A DNA stretch of 64,000 nt from Sarocladium kiliense (lineage: Eukaryota; Ascomycota; Sordariomycetes; Hypocreales; Sarocladiaceae). The DNA lies in assembly GCA_030734395.1 (NCBI GenBank), contig JAUZTG010000048.1:2480001-2544000 (forward strand), in the 5' to 3' direction. A model generated the notes under the pieces. The model ran no database searches and was not told the origin of the DNA. It worked only from the letters and a program-made list of their open reading frames with translations. Below, piece after piece: positions 11,452 to 23,492 of this stretch. A program made the translations under genes and the position numbers. The number at the start of each line of letters is the position of its first letter. Positions within the stretch are counted from its first letter, which is position 1.

Positions 11452-12183
11452 GAGCAACGAGTCCGATCGGATGCGCACGCCTTTTGATACATAGTCTTCC
11501 GGAACAGGCTTGAGACTTGTTCCCTGTCAGCCCGTCGACTCAGTTGGCTGTATCATCGGCCACGGGCCATCATGAGACGAGGGATGAAGCTTTCAGGGTT
11601 CATCCGTGGCGTTCGAATGTGCATATTGCAAATGGTTTTATTTCTTTTCTTCTCTTTGATGAGATACATGAGGATCTGGGGATGTAGGTTGTGCCACATT
11701 GGCAAATGACTTGACGACACAAAGGGGCAAAGGATGGGTGGTACATGACAACGCGAGCATCTGATGCGAACCTGGCCAACAAAGAGGGCTCCCAAGGTCG
11801 CACAGAGTTCTGCTGCCACACCGGACATGGGAAATGACATTATACCCGCCTCTTCCCTGCCTACGCCGGCAGGGTGGCTGATTGCTCCTTTCTTTACAGA
11901 AGAACCACACTAATAGATAATTTTGGTTGCTTTACGTTCATCTTGCGTGCCATCGCGTGATATATTCTACGATAAAGCGTACATTTCGAGTCACTTCGGG
12001 TCAGAAAGAGGTCCTTCGTTGAATAAGTGGTATGTGGAATGGCACTGCTGGATATATCTTAAATACAAATGAGGCCATTTTAGCCATGTGGTCAAAATTA
12101 CAGAACGCCGAACCCAATGCTAATGTTGTTTTCCTCCCGCTGAATCCAATTGAGCTGTATGAAGCTCGCTTGAGAGGTTTCAG
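11452..12183. other. Convergent intergenic region, no gene seen
   Basis: About 0.7 kb between the stop codons of the CFEM gene and the pirin gene, presumably the two 3' UTRs and terminators. Only short unsupported open frames are present. Confidence 0.5.
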
Positions 12184-13317
12184 CTAGCTAGCCTTCAGGG
12201 CCTTGCTAATGTCACTCTGCCAGTCCTTTGCACGCTCGAAGCCGTTTGAGTATGACTGGTAGTCAAAGAGGGCTTGGTAGACCTCCTCCTTTGAGGTGAG
12301 AACGAAGGGGCCGTACTGGACGACTTCCTGGTCAAGCGGGGTACCAGCGATGAGAACGATGCGAGCATCGCCGCTAGCATCGGGTGCGGCGGAAATGCGA
12401 ACCATGTCGCCTTCCTGCTCAAAGACAACGTTGTTGTACTGCTTGACGGGGGTGGACGTCATGGCGTCTTCACCGACGCGGACCTCGCCCTCGAGAACAT
12501 AGCCGAAGGCGTTCCAGTTCTTAGGGAGGGGCTGAGTGACCTGTCCGCCGGGGCGGATTGTGAAGTCGAGGATCCAGACGGGGGTGTAGGCAAGGTCCTT
12601 GACGGAGTCGATGCCGTGGGACTGGCCTGAAATGACCTTGACGGAGACGCGACCGTTGTCGATGGCGTCTGATGAGGGGATCTCCTCGGCGCGGAGATCA
12701 CGGTAGCGTGGCTCGCAGGACTTGAGCTTCTCGGGGAGATCGACCCAGAGCTGGAGACCGATGTTGGCGGAACCGTCTGGGTTATCGCGGGGCATCTCGG
12801 CGTGAACGATACCACGTCCGGCGGTCATGAACTGCAGATCGCCAGAGTTGATGGTTCCCTTGTTTCCCGCGAAATCTTCATGGTCGACTCCTCCGTTGAT
12901 GAGATAGGTGATGGTCTCCTGGCCACGGTGAGGGTGGTCTGGGAAGCCGGCCGGTGGCTTGATTGAGAAGTGGTCGAGCATGAGGAAAGGTGAGAAGTTG
13001 CGCAGGGCGGGTGTACCGACAGAACGGCGGACACGGGCGCCTTGACCTTCTGCTTGCTCGACGGCAAGGAAGACCTTGCGGATTGCGCGGTGGACCGACA
13101 TTTCGAGGTTTTGTTCTTGGGAGGGTTGGTAAAGGCCTGTGAAGGTGGGGTTTTGAATGTTGTCGCTGCTGCTGATGTCTTGCTGCTGCAGTGGGGTAGC
13201 TGTGGTTATACTGGTGTCTTGACGGTAAAAAGTGGCGACTACGTCGAAGAGCTGAGACTTGTAGAGTATTGAAGCGATGCCGATAAGCAGAGCTGCGATG
13301 AGTGTGAAAAACTTCAT
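12184..13317 (-). CDS. Pirin-family protein with N-terminal membrane segment
   Basis: Single exon, 377 residues. The bicupin pirin fold starts near residue 73 (MSVHRAIRKVFLAVEQAEG) and runs to the end. The metal site is complete: His128 and His130 in DHPHRGQET, His172 and Glu174 in GIVHAEM, matching the Fe(II) ligands of human pirin. Pirins act as redox-sensing transcription cofactors or quercetinase-like dioxygenases and are normally soluble. Here an in-frame 72-residue extension begins with a hydrophobic helix (MKFFTLIAALLIGIASILY) and then a Gln/Ser/Thr-rich linker, predicting a signal anchor or export. A start at Met73 (codon at 13101) would give the normal cytosolic form, so the extension may instead be untranslated leader. 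The family call is firm; the start is uncertain. Confidence 0.9.
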   Translation of the reverse strand: MKFFTLIAALLIGIASILYKSQLFDVVATFYRQDTSITTATPLQQQDISSSDNIQNPTFTGLYQPSQEQNLEMSVHRAIRKVFLAVEQAEGQGARVRRSVGTPALRNFSPFLMLDHFSIKPPAGFPDHPHRGQETITYLINGGVDHEDFAGNKGTINSGDLQFMTAGRGIVHAEMPRDNPDGSANIGLQLWVDLPEKLKSCEPRYRDLRAEEIPSSDAIDNGRVSVKVISGQSHGIDSVKDLAYTPVWILDFTIRPGGQVTQPLPKNWNAFGYVLEGEVRVGEDAMTSTPVKQYNNVVFEQEGDMVRISAAPDASGDARIVLIAGTPLDQEVVQYGPFVLTSKEEVYQALFDYQSYSNGFERAKDWQSDISKALKAS

Positions 13318-14088
13318 CGGGTTGGAGTGGGTGGCGTTGATGATTGTTTAAATAGACGTAGGAGTGAGTGTGACGGGAAGCTAGAGTGGAATGGGGAGCT
13401 TGCGACTGGACAATGGCAGAAGCTACGAGGGGTATCTGACGCGCGCGGACAGGGCAAAGGACGCTATGGAATGGGTTTGGTGAGAGGAGCATGGTGATGA
13501 TATAAGTGCTTACTGAGAGCAAGCTATTGCTAGTTGGAAAATAGGGTCGTCGTTCCCAGGTGATGTGTCAGGCCCGCGCGGGTGGACGTTGGAATTCGTT
13601 CCGTCAAGGCTGTGCTTGTGCTGGATTAGGGAGATTTTAGAGGGAAACTTCCGGTATTGGGACAGTAGTGATTGGTGGGTTGAGCCACCTTGGGCGGTTA
13701 GTTGCACTGATGGGAGGAAAGGGTGGGGCTAGACTGCCATTTGATACGCTGACGGGACCCTTAGTCAACCGTTACATCAGCCAGACCAAGCACTGTGATC
13801 TTCCATCGGCTGCATTCGAGAAGTCCGAGAAGAGGCTTTTCCATCCCACTTGGCAGATCCGACATTAGTCACATCCAGGAACCGATCTTTGGGAATGTCT
13901 TCCTATAACGAGCTACTCACAGCCTTGAGCTTGTTCTTGTCAGCCTCATAGCGTGTCGCCATGAAGCTATGTACCAAGCTTCAGCGTCCACACTCCCATC
14001 GACCGCAACAAGTCACGCTTCATAATCAACCACCGTTATCACCCGTACATCATCGCACATGCAACGTCCATCATGAATCCCCATCGTT
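13318..14088. other. Intergenic region between pirin and P450 genes
   Basis: About 0.8 kb holding the pirin promoter and the 3' end of the P450 gene, both genes being on the minus strand. No supported gene or repeat. Confidence 0.5.
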
Positions 14089-15839
14089 CTAATCCGCGCG
14101 AGGCTTGATCCGGCAAATAACCTCCTTCGTCCGGTAGAACCACCTCGAACTCGTCCACCACTCCCTCTTCGGGTCGTCCAACTCAATGTCGAACCTCGAG
14201 ATCAAAGTCGGCACCACCTTGTACACCTCCATTTGACTTAGATTCCTTCCCAGGCAAATCCGAGATCCACCTCCAAATGTTAAGCTTGCCGTAGCCCAGA
14301 GCTGCATCCGTTTCTTGAACGCCTCGTCACTTTCGTCCTCACCCTGTAGCCATCTGTCGGGGCGGAAGTCATCTGCGTCAGCACCGAAGACCTTCTTGTT
14401 GCGACCGACGATGTAGGGGTTCATGCCGACGAAGGAGCCACCGGGGATGAAGCGTCCGTCGGGGAGCGTGAGGCCAGTGTTCGGGACGACGCGTTCCATA
14501 CACATGGACACGGCAGGGTGGTAGCGAAGGGTCTCCTTAACCACAGCTTCAAGGTAGGGAAGAGCGCGAGCAGTAGAGTGAGGGCAAGGGTCCGTGGTAT
14601 GCACATTCTCACGGACTTCAGCGACGAGACGCTTCCAGATGCGCTGATCCCGGAGGCAGTTGTAGAACAGGGCGTGCATGGTGATCGCTGTAGTGTCCGC
14701 TCCGGCAATAAGGTTCAAAAGCAGATATCCGATGATGGTCGGCGGATCCACGATCTCCGGGTGCGATGACATGGAGTCGATGAAGTACTGCAGGAAATCA
14801 GGCTTGTCCGGATTGAAGTTCTTGTCTTCACCCTTGAGACGAGCGGTCATGTTCTCGACGGCAATGCGTGTCACATTGCTGATGTTGGGTGGTCCGAGAG
14901 GGTAGATGGGGTTCTTGTCGAGCACCCAGTCGAGCCAGGGCATCTGACCGCACATGCCTAGGTAGTCGATCGACTTGTCACCTGTGTCGAGCGTTCCATC
15001 GAAGTCGCGTCCTTCAGCCAAATAGCCGAACTTCTCACTGAAGGTCACGGCGCCGAGGAAGTCCCAGGCGTCTAGGGGTCATGGGTCATCAGCTTGGATA
15101 ATCCATGTCTCTGTAGGGACACGGTCACTTACAGAAGGAGAGCCAGTTGCTGAAGTCACAAACCTCGCCCGTCTTAGCGAAGCGTCGCTCAAGATGGTCG
15201 CAGAAGTCTGCGATTACAGCATCCATGTGAGGCTCCATGGCTAGCACGCTGGGGACCGAGTAGTGGCGAACGACCGGTCTCTTCAGCTTGGCATGTTCGA
15301 CATTATCAACCTGGCTGAACATATGATACGTAAGCTTGCCATCGACATAGGAGCTGCTGTTCTTGTAGAAGTCTGTCTTGGTCCATTTTCCGTCGGTGTT
15401 GTAGACTGTGGACGAGAGTTCTGGGAAGTCGAGGTCAAGGAGGTTAGGACCCAGGCGCACAACTGGGCCATATTTCTCGTGGAGCTTCTTGATTCGTGGC
15501 GCGTAGTCGGCCGAGATGGCTTGACGAAGGCGCCAGAGGTTCGTCCATCCTGAAGAGAGAGGTTTGTCAGAGCCAATTGTTCAAAGCTAGAGTACGACAC
15601 AATCAAAACATGGTTTTACCTGCGATGTACGGCCCTGGATATTGCTTGAGGGGTGAAGTGTGATATGAGATGAAGAACCAGGAGAACACAGCTGCTGCTG
15701 AAGTCGTCACCACAACCGCCGTCTTACTCGACAGCAGCTCGACTAGCCAGTCAGGCAAACGCTGAGTGAGGGCATGGATGGATTCCGAGATCGTGTCCAA
15801 CCCACCAGCCTGGAAGGACTCCGGAAGGATGGAGCTCAT
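14089..15839 (-). CDS. Cytochrome P450, pisatin-demethylase-like
   Basis: Three exons: 14089-15071, 15133-15549 and 15620-15839, giving 539 residues. An N-terminal membrane helix (about residues 37-60) is followed by a proline hinge ending QYPGP. The I-helix oxygen-binding motif AGADTT, the K-helix ETLR and the heme loop FGGGSRICLGR (axial Cys485) are all intact, so the enzyme should be a functional microsomal monooxygenase. The overall pattern resembles the fungal group around pisatin demethylase, whose members oxidise phenolic plant defence compounds or secondary metabolites. The substrate cannot be inferred. It stands alone, with no polyketide, peptide or terpene synthase beside it. An upstream in-frame ATG at 15854 would add five residues. 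Confidence 0.92.
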
Positions 15840-17313
15840 GATCAGACAGACCACAAATCAAGCTTTACTGATGATATGAGTCGTGCAGTATTCTCAACTG
15901 CTGCGTATAGTGACGATAATTAATGAAGAAGGGGTGAAAAGGACAAAGCTCCGAGGTACAGAAAAAAAGAAAAGAAAAGTGATATGCCCGTCGCACCGCT
16001 CGCTTGGAGGATCGTGGCAACCTCGTCTACCAGGACAATGTCCCCAAGACCGTGCGGGGAACCAGGACCCCGGCATGTTCGCATTCTACGTACCCATGAG
16101 GTTGCGTTGGAATACATACGCGGCAAAGGTTGACCAAGACATTGATGCTGGTTGGGTGGTCATGTCGCTGCTGCAGATGCATGCAGGGTTCATGATACCT
16201 TAGTCCCTTACCCCCATGTTCTCGCCACATAAACCCAGGCTAGCAGCCGAGAGAGCTGCAGAATGAGCTCTTCGGTGCGACGGCATGCCCAAGTCTCCGA
16301 ATCCCCGCCTGTCTATGCATATCTTTACGACCTTGACGCTGTGCCGCTTGACATGGGGGTTCGTCCTTCTCCTGGCCTTGCGAAATAACCTTGTTCTTTG
16401 CGGCCACTTCCCGTGCCTAGAGCCCGTTGCGCGGCCCCACTATCCGGTGCAGACATGCCAGTTTGACCCTTGTCCGCTAGAGCCCTACAAGGGGCATTGG
16501 CCGGTGCAGATCCCTAAGATTTTAGCTAATGGGGTTCCTGTGAGAGATTTGCTGGAGACAGGCGCCCTATGAGGCCTGCATGTCACTTGCGAAGGAGGGT
16601 GGTGAGCCGTCGCAAATAGGAATCCTCATGCTGTGATGGGACTTGGTAGATGGTCAACGTATGCGACAGCTTCTAGATGCTGGATACTTATAACCATTGT
16701 AATTGAAGCTCCCTGCCTTTGAATTGCTCTGTTCTCGATGAATATCGCCTCTCTGCAGGCAACCTGATGACCACTCTTGCCCAGCCGCTCTCTCGTATAG
16801 CTTCCCTGTCCTCTCCCCATAAGGATTCCAAAACCCTGCTCACCGCACATCAACCAGCACAAAAGCCCCCCACGATTCTCAGGGGGTTTGACCATGTATG
16901 TAACAAAGTAACACTATTCGCCAGACAAGCCTATGCCCCCCAATGGGCAGGGATGAGGTCAGAGAAACCTCTCACACGACGCCACGGACCTGCATTTCGG
17001 GCGCTGTTTGCGGGATGGATCTATGCTGATCACTCCGACTGTTGGAGACGGGACGTTCGGCATTTGTCCTTTGCTTCATAGCTCAGACTGAGATGGCAAT
17101 GACAGGGATTTTATGTTGTTTTCCAGCAAGTGGCCCGTGGTGGCCCTGAACAATCTGACTGCCGTGAGAGATGTTGTCCGTGCCCCTGATGGAGAAGACT
17201 GAAGTTTCTGCTTTGAAAGAGGAGTGAGATCCTCAGGAGTTGATGTCTATGCTTCCTTCTCTTTTCCTTCAACACCAACATCATCACACAACAGTCACAG
17301 CATCGTGTATACA
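15840..17313. other. Divergent intergenic region between P450 and Pth11-like gene
   Basis: About 1.5 kb separating two divergent starts. It holds a possible 95-codon frame at 16285-16572 with a hydrophobic stretch and several cysteines, but no ortholog or splice context supports it. Nothing else stands out. Confidence 0.45.
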
Positions 17314-18928
17314 ATGGCTGGTCTTCAGGGAGAAGCCGTATGGGCGCTCGGCGTCATGTGGACTTTGACAGGTCTCGTGTTCGCCTTCCTCCTTCTTCGA
17401 CTCTACACACGAATTATTTGTCTCGCAGCGTACGGTGTCGATGACCACATCTACGTTGTTGCATTTGTTCGTTCTCTCCGTTCTTTTCCTAAATCTTCAA
17501 CAGCAAGACGAACCGCTCCAGCTCTGAAAGAAACCTCCTCGGGCTGACAAGCAGACAAGGTATTTTTAGTCATCTTCACGGCCTTCACTCATGTCTCAGG
17601 GACGTATGGTTTTGGCCAGACTCTCGAGGAGATTGGTGATATGGAGAGGATAGTGAAAGCAACGCTGTACGAGTGCATAGGCCAGGGCTTTGCCATCATC
17701 GGTATGTCTATCGCTAAGGCAGCCCTGGGAGCCTTCTTGTTAAGGCTTGTCACTCTACGCTGGCACAAGATTGCAGTGTGGTCGGTGATGATCATGGTTG
17801 TTATTGCATCTGTTGGTAAGCTTTCCACACTCGTCACGTTTCGTCGGTCTTTTGGACAGAACTGACTTGGGAATTACCTTTCTAGCCCAAGTCCTCTGCT
17901 TTTGGCTATCTTGCAGACCATTTGCCTATGTGTACGATCGCCGCATCGAGGGCGGCAGTTGCCCCATCGACACGCGACCAACATCCTATATCCTCTGCGG
18001 TATGTCTAAAGTCGATCACTTTCAATCCAGCAGATTTTCCTTACCAGGACAGTTTGCTGACATGAAATTTTGCAGTCTCGACTATCTTGGCTGATTTCTT
18101 CTTCGCCATCTTCCCCTGGATCATGGTCTGGGAGCTCCAGATGCCACGGAGGGAGAAACTCACCATCGCTGGAAGTTTCAGTCTTGGTTTAATGTGAGTC
18201 TCTCCAATTACAATCACATTTCTGGAGGGATAATCTCTGTAATTATACTGACAACATTGGGTAGCGCTGCTGCTGCCGGTATCAAGCGAACCACGGAAGT
18301 CGAGGGCCTATACACAATGAACTATCTTCGTAAGCACTCTACTCCCTGCGACATCAGTCTACCTTAATGCTGACGCGCCATGCTTCAAACTACAGGAGAC
18401 AGTGTTGGCCTCATCGTCTGGTCCAATGCCGAGATGGCCATCACCCTCATCTGCATCGGCATTCCCGTCTGCAGACCTCTCTACAGCCGCATGTTCAAAA
18501 GCATCCAATCCTCCGCTCGATCCACTGGTGGCTACCAAAAGCATGGCGGCGACGTCTCTTCCGACAATCACAAGAACACCAACAACAGCGGGTCGGGCAT
18601 TGCACTGCGGACTATTGGAGGCGGGGAGCTTGATCGCGATACTGGTGATAGACGCTTTGGCCCACAGATTCGTCGCGATCCGCAGCAGGCCAAAGGGGAC
18701 TCTGATAGCGATATCAGTATGAATGAGGTCAATTTGGGAATCAATGGGCCGTTTACGAAGACGAGAGTGGGCGCGGGTCATGCTACACATGATAACACAT
18801 CCGATGAGGAGATCTTGGGATCGGGGTACCGTGCTGAGAACGAAGCCACCACGGGGGGAGTTTATGGACAACAACATCAAAAGGGTCAGATTACGGTGAC
18901 AGAGACAGTAAGAGTTGATCGTTCTTGA
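17314..18928 (+). CDS. Pth11-like integral membrane protein (fungal rhodopsin-like domain)
   Basis: Six exons: 17314-17466, 17560-17815, 17886-17999, 18076-18193, 18265-18329 and 18396-18928, giving 412 residues. Seven hydrophobic segments alternate with short loops. The family hallmarks are present: LRLYTRI before a GVDDHIYV turn, a WLSCRPFAYVYD block, GGSCPI, and DFFFAIFPWIMVWELQMPRREK. These match the fungal rhodopsin-like/SAT4 family that includes Pth11 of the rice blast fungus, a surface-sensing receptor-like protein. There is no CFEM domain at the N-terminus. The C-terminal 130 residues form a polar, Gly/Asn/Ser-rich cytoplasmic tail. Intron 1 uses a weak donor (GTTCGT), so the exon 1 border is less certain than the rest. 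Confidence 0.88.
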
Positions 18929-19228
18929 GGAGGAGTGTCATGACTATCAATCTAAGCTGCTACACACCGCTTCTAGGTTGGGTGACCTCGTTGAACTTGG
19001 AGGGAATTGTGCATAGCAGCTGGAGTAGCGACCGGACCCGAAGTCAAAGCGTCAAGATGTTCAGCACTACGTTCAATCGTACGCCGCATTCTGTGTGTCG
19101 TATGGGGCTTGCATGCATAACCGCCAGTGCGCATAGGATGAAAGTTGTGTCACTTTGAGGTCCTTAGACTGTCTTGACATTGATCACTTAGGTTCGCCAT
19201 CAATAGCGATGGCCTAAGTGTATGAAAG

Positions 19229-21644
19229 CTATTGTTTACTTCGGGAATGTACAATACAAACAACTTGGACTCCTTCGTCACGATTTGCAGCGATACGGAA
19301 GCCCGCCCTCATTGCATCAATGACACAACACAGAAAGCACTGACTGCCCTGGAGAAAGCTCAACATGGTAACAGAGGTGCCTCTCCATGGTAGCGTATTG
19401 GCTCCTATGTTTAACCTGTCCATTTGCTGTGATAGGGCTGCCCAAATAGCTGAAGTTTGATCTCCAAGGTTTCTGATGACTGGCACTATGTCCTGCGTCT
19501 CTTGTATCCGATATTGCAGAGAACCTTCCCCGAGAACCACGTGACATCCAATACCCTCGACGGAGGAGTGACATCCACTACGTGGACAACAGCGAATGGA
19601 GGATGCGCGAGACAGAATTTCAACCAGTTCCCTTGGACCGACGATACTGGAACCGGTCCCGTTGGGTCTGGTAATGTGGTAAGAGGCTATGAGCGTGTTA
19701 GGCCTCTTGTTAGAGATAGTCTCTTCTATGACAAGTGTTGTGGTCAAGTTCTCCGTGGCATGATTCTCAATCTCGGCGCTGGTCACGTCATCCATAATCT
19801 TCAAGGAGCGTGCCGGGTAGCTTGTCCTGGAGTCTGTGCCTGTTAATCCATCAGTGATGCACTCGTAGCCGGGATTATTCCACTGGATAGTCCCGAGGGC
19901 AACATGTATGATGCCAGCTCGAACGGGGTCCGCCGTCAAATCACACAGCGTGTTGACGAACAAGCAGATGCCATTGCTGGCTATTGCTGAGACCTCATGC
20001 ACTTCCTTGCGCGCTCCGTCGAAGCCCTCGCCTTGCAACAGAAGGCGGAGTAGCTCCAGGTGCGAAGAACCGGAGAGAAATAGTTTGAGAATTGTCTCCA
20101 GGGAACGACAGTCATCTGAGAAGGGCCGACCTGGCTCAGAGATGATGTGGGTCTTTGAGTAGTCCATGAGCAGTCCATTAGCCATAGGTCGAACCTCTTG
20201 ACCCTGCTCCTGCACACATCCAGCCAAGGCCCTAACAGCTCTTGCTATTGTGAAAAGGACTCCAATCATGCACTTGATCTCGAAGCCGCGAAAGTCCCTA
20301 TTGGTCGCAAAGCAGCACTTGTAACAGCCACAATGAGAACTGAGTGTCAAGAATGCACATGAGTGTCTGTGGACAGCATCTGTGTAGCTAAGACTGGCGG
20401 CAAATTCCAAGCATCCCCGGAACTTTGGTGCCCTGTCGAGTTCAGGGAAGATATCGCAGGCGGCCAAACAAAAGCCGTGGCTCGTAAGAGAGTGGTTGAA
20501 AGGCACTGCGGGTATTGTTCCGATGCTCTCGCAGTATGGGAACGTGGCATCAGGGTGGTAAACGTTGATGTCACCCTTGGTCGCTGCAATGATACGGGCA
20601 CCTGCGCCCAAAAACATCCCAGCTACTGCGCCAAGCTCGTTGAGCAACCAATGCATCTGCGATCCAAAGGTGTCAGTCAGACAAGTGGCTTTGGCTGGTC
20701 TTCCAAGCGTAATGAAAGAGCGCGAGCCAATACTGAGATCGGAGAGGAAACTCTTCCCCGGCGGCAGTATATAGGTCTGCCGCTCGATCTGCATAGGTCC
20801 GGCACTATTCTCATTGAAGATCACCATGACCTTTGGTCTCTGCGTGACCCTTGTTTTTGTGTTCGGGCCAATCTGTTCGTAAAGTATTTCCCCGTTCTTG
20901 CCTCGTGTTTCGACAGACAGGCCGAGTATCCAGTAGGCCAGGGCCACAACATAGGCACAGTCAGGACCACCATGAACCTGTATACTCTCAATATTGCCGA
21001 CAGACACCTCTATGAGTCCGTGCAAAACCTGAGCAATCGCACTTGGTGTGGATGACTCATGTAGCTGGGGTGAACGAGAGCGAAAATAGAGAAGCGTGAG
21101 CTGGTTGAGAATCAAGGAGAACTCTGTCGGTGCAAGAACTCCCGCGCACGATTGCACCATAGCTACCCACTGGCGTAGTGCTGGAGTAAGGCCAGGTGGA
21201 ACACCTTCCAGGAGAGACAGTTCGCGGACGATCTTCCCAGATATTCCCACGGGATACGTCTCCGCGAGAGATGCAAAGATAGCTATGCAGGCAACACCCT
21301 GCTTGGTTTCTGTGAGGCTGTGAATGAGGTGTTTGACCCCAAATCCAAACCAGAGGACCTTGTCCACCGACGGGAATGCGCGCAGCTTGCTAACTGCAAC
21401 TTGAATGCGCTCTTCTCCCATGACAGACAGCTCCATACGACCGAATAATTTCAGAGCGCAAGTGAAGGTCAGCGCCTCGACGCCAGCCTTTCGAGAGGCG
21501 AGTCAGAGTGTCAACTGAGAAGGACACTACACTTCCACTCAGTCTGGTCCAATCGACCGTGCCACCTTGGGCGAAGGCAGGATCTCCCTGTGAAGCTCCA
21601 TCGCGGATCACCAATCGCTGCGAGTCCGGGTCGTTGTGATCCAT
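19229..21644 (-). CDS. Uncharacterised fungal protein; 5' part in a different frame
   Basis: A long uninterrupted frame (19229-21436, 735 residues) has no domain I can name. It resembles uncharacterised proteins found scattered in ascomycetes, beginning around LWFGFGVKHLIHSLTET. That frame stays open upstream of its first ATG, to a stop near 21500. A second frame starting at 21644 (MDHNDPDSQRLVIRDG...) reads as convincing protein until about 21488, where moving forward one base would join it to KAGVEALTFTCALK and the long frame, making about 800 residues. Either a tiny intron with a poor donor (GTAGTG) ends at an AG in this area, or one base is extra (a disrupted allele or sequence error), or translation starts at 21436. 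The C-terminal half is cysteine-rich (GCYKCC). I assign no function. Confidence 0.6.
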
Positions 21645-22879
21645 TTGTCAGACCGTCAAGTGAAGACTTGAATATAACAAAGGACTGGCTCAGAGCTTTG
21701 AGAAATCTTTACGTCTTGTCGAGCAAAGCTCAAGCGGTCAACGCGTAGACGCGACGTGATGACAGCAATCCAGCAATCGAGCTTTGGGCGAGACGGCCGC
21801 ATTGTGGGCGCCCAAGACTGATATGCTTGAGGTAGGATCAACACACCATCGTGCCATTGTAGGACAGCCTACTCAGCCAATCGAAAATTTGCAGCAAACG
21901 CTGCGCTGGCACTGCAAGCCATCTTCCATCTCGGAGTCCAATCATATCAACTCATCGGTGCCTGGCCGTTGGTTCACAGGCAGGCTGCGCGCCACCCTGC
22001 ATATTGCCTTGCCAAAATGGCAGCACTAGGCAGACAAGTAGGCTCATGGGTTATTTTGCAGAGATTGAAGTGAAGTTGCTCGTATGTCATGCTTCAATAG
22101 GCAAAGACATGGATGGGGATGGGAGTGGAAGCTGTTCTCCGTAGTAGTGGACTGTGGTTGGACCTGTGGTGGCTACTAGTACACAGCAGCACATTGCGTA
22201 GGTCTGACTGAACCGCTTCTTAGCGGCTCGGCTAGGTGAAGAAGTCCAAGAATTCCTACGGATTCCTCAATCGGGAAAACAAGGTCAAATTGAGTATACG
22301 ATCGATATTCCCGAGTCCACATTGGAGCACAGGCCAACTATCTGGGTGCCTAGGCGCTCCCTGCGTCACTTCGTCGCCCACTTGCCTCCACAATCACATG
22401 CAAACACCTACGCCAAGTTCAACGCCGCCACACGAACAGGAATGAGTGGGAAAAAATTAATGATGAATTCCAGAGGAGCAGAACGAAAACAGGTAGAGGA
22501 GAAAGAAGAAGAGAAGAATTCTATCAGCCGTCAAACAAAGCAAATTTCCCTCTTAAGCCACGCATCCAAGCTTGCGACAAAATCCCCATCCAGCCACGCT
22601 TTTGTGGCGTGTCGCGCGTGATTCAACATCATCGTTCGTCACCTAGACCAAAACTTGATTCGACAGAGGAAGCGACGCGAGCTTGTTTGCCCCTGTTCCA
22701 CCGTGCGCCGTGCCCATTCGCCCACAGTAGTCATAGAAGGTGTTTCAGGACATAAAGACTTTGAGGGAAGAAATAGTGAATAAGAGGGGTATACATCATT
22801 CCGTAGTCCCATCGGACATTTCGTCTGGCTCACGCTGGGCTGCCTCGCCGGACCGCCCAGCATCAGGTGTCAACCTCAT
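21645..22879. other. Intergenic region, no gene seen
   Basis: About 1.2 kb between the 5' end of the uncharacterised gene and the 3' end of the CAP20-like gene. Only short open frames without family signs. Confidence 0.5.
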
Positions 22880-23492
22880 CTACTGGTTGATCTTCTCGTT
22901 GACGACCTGAGTCGCTTGCTGCTTCTTGGCGGACAAGAAGCTGCTGAGCCAGCTCAGAGTCTCGTTGCTAACGACGAAAGCCGTGGCGACGGCAGCGCGG
23001 CCGTAACCGACGACGCCAGCCTGCTCGTTCTTCTTGTACTCATCTGAGTACACTCCGTAGACGTGGTCGCGACCCTCGATGCCCTTGTTGTAAGGGAGGA
23101 AGAGGAGCTCGCGGGTCTCTTTGTAGAGGTCGGCAGTGGGCTTCTTCACGACAGGGAAGCGTTCGTCGATCTTGCCGAGAGTCTGGTCGCCGATCGAGTC
23201 GGCCTTCTGGACGTAGGGAGAGACATAGCCGTAGGGCTTCGCGAACCACGGAAGAACGGGTGCTGCGAAGGTTTGGTATGCCGAGTCGCCGAGAGCGATG
23301 GTGCGCTGGCCGAGCTCGTTCGACTTGATAGTGTGAATGCTGTCGCTGATGACGGGATAGTCGAGGAGGTGCTGCGGGTCACCATTGTTAGTGATGTTTG
23401 CTTGACAGTGAGCTCGACAGATATGAACATACCTGGAGGAAGGCCGAGCTGGGAGCAGAGCTCGGGATGTCGCCGTTAACCTGGGGCGCCAT
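22880..23492 (-). CDS. CAP20/perilipin-like lipid-droplet protein
   Basis: Two exons, 22880-23371 and 23433-23492, giving 183 residues. The spliced N-terminus MAPQVNGDIPSS and the blocks HLLDYPVISDSIHT, KADSIGDQTLGKIDERFPVV and KKPTADLY match CAP20, the Colletotrichum appressorium gene, and Metarhizium perilipin. These proteins coat lipid droplets and support glycerol and turgor build-up during infection-structure formation. Length agrees with the family. A longer open frame runs upstream of the acceptor to 24025, but it is read-through of the intron and leader: the conserved start lies in the small first exon. The gene is on its own, with a long non-coding stretch upstream. Confidence 0.92.

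Noticed and set aside
16285..16572. 95-codon frame with a hydrophobic stretch and cysteines, considered as a small secreted protein
   Set aside because: The hydrophobic segment is preceded by about 20 polar residues and lacks a good cleavage site; no homolog recognised. Left as a possibility only.
22848..22857. CGGACCG near the CAP20-like gene considered as another cluster-regulator site
   Set aside because: It lacks the AG that follows the heptamer in the cluster copies and lies beyond the 3' end of an unrelated gene; the bare heptamer is expected many times by chance.
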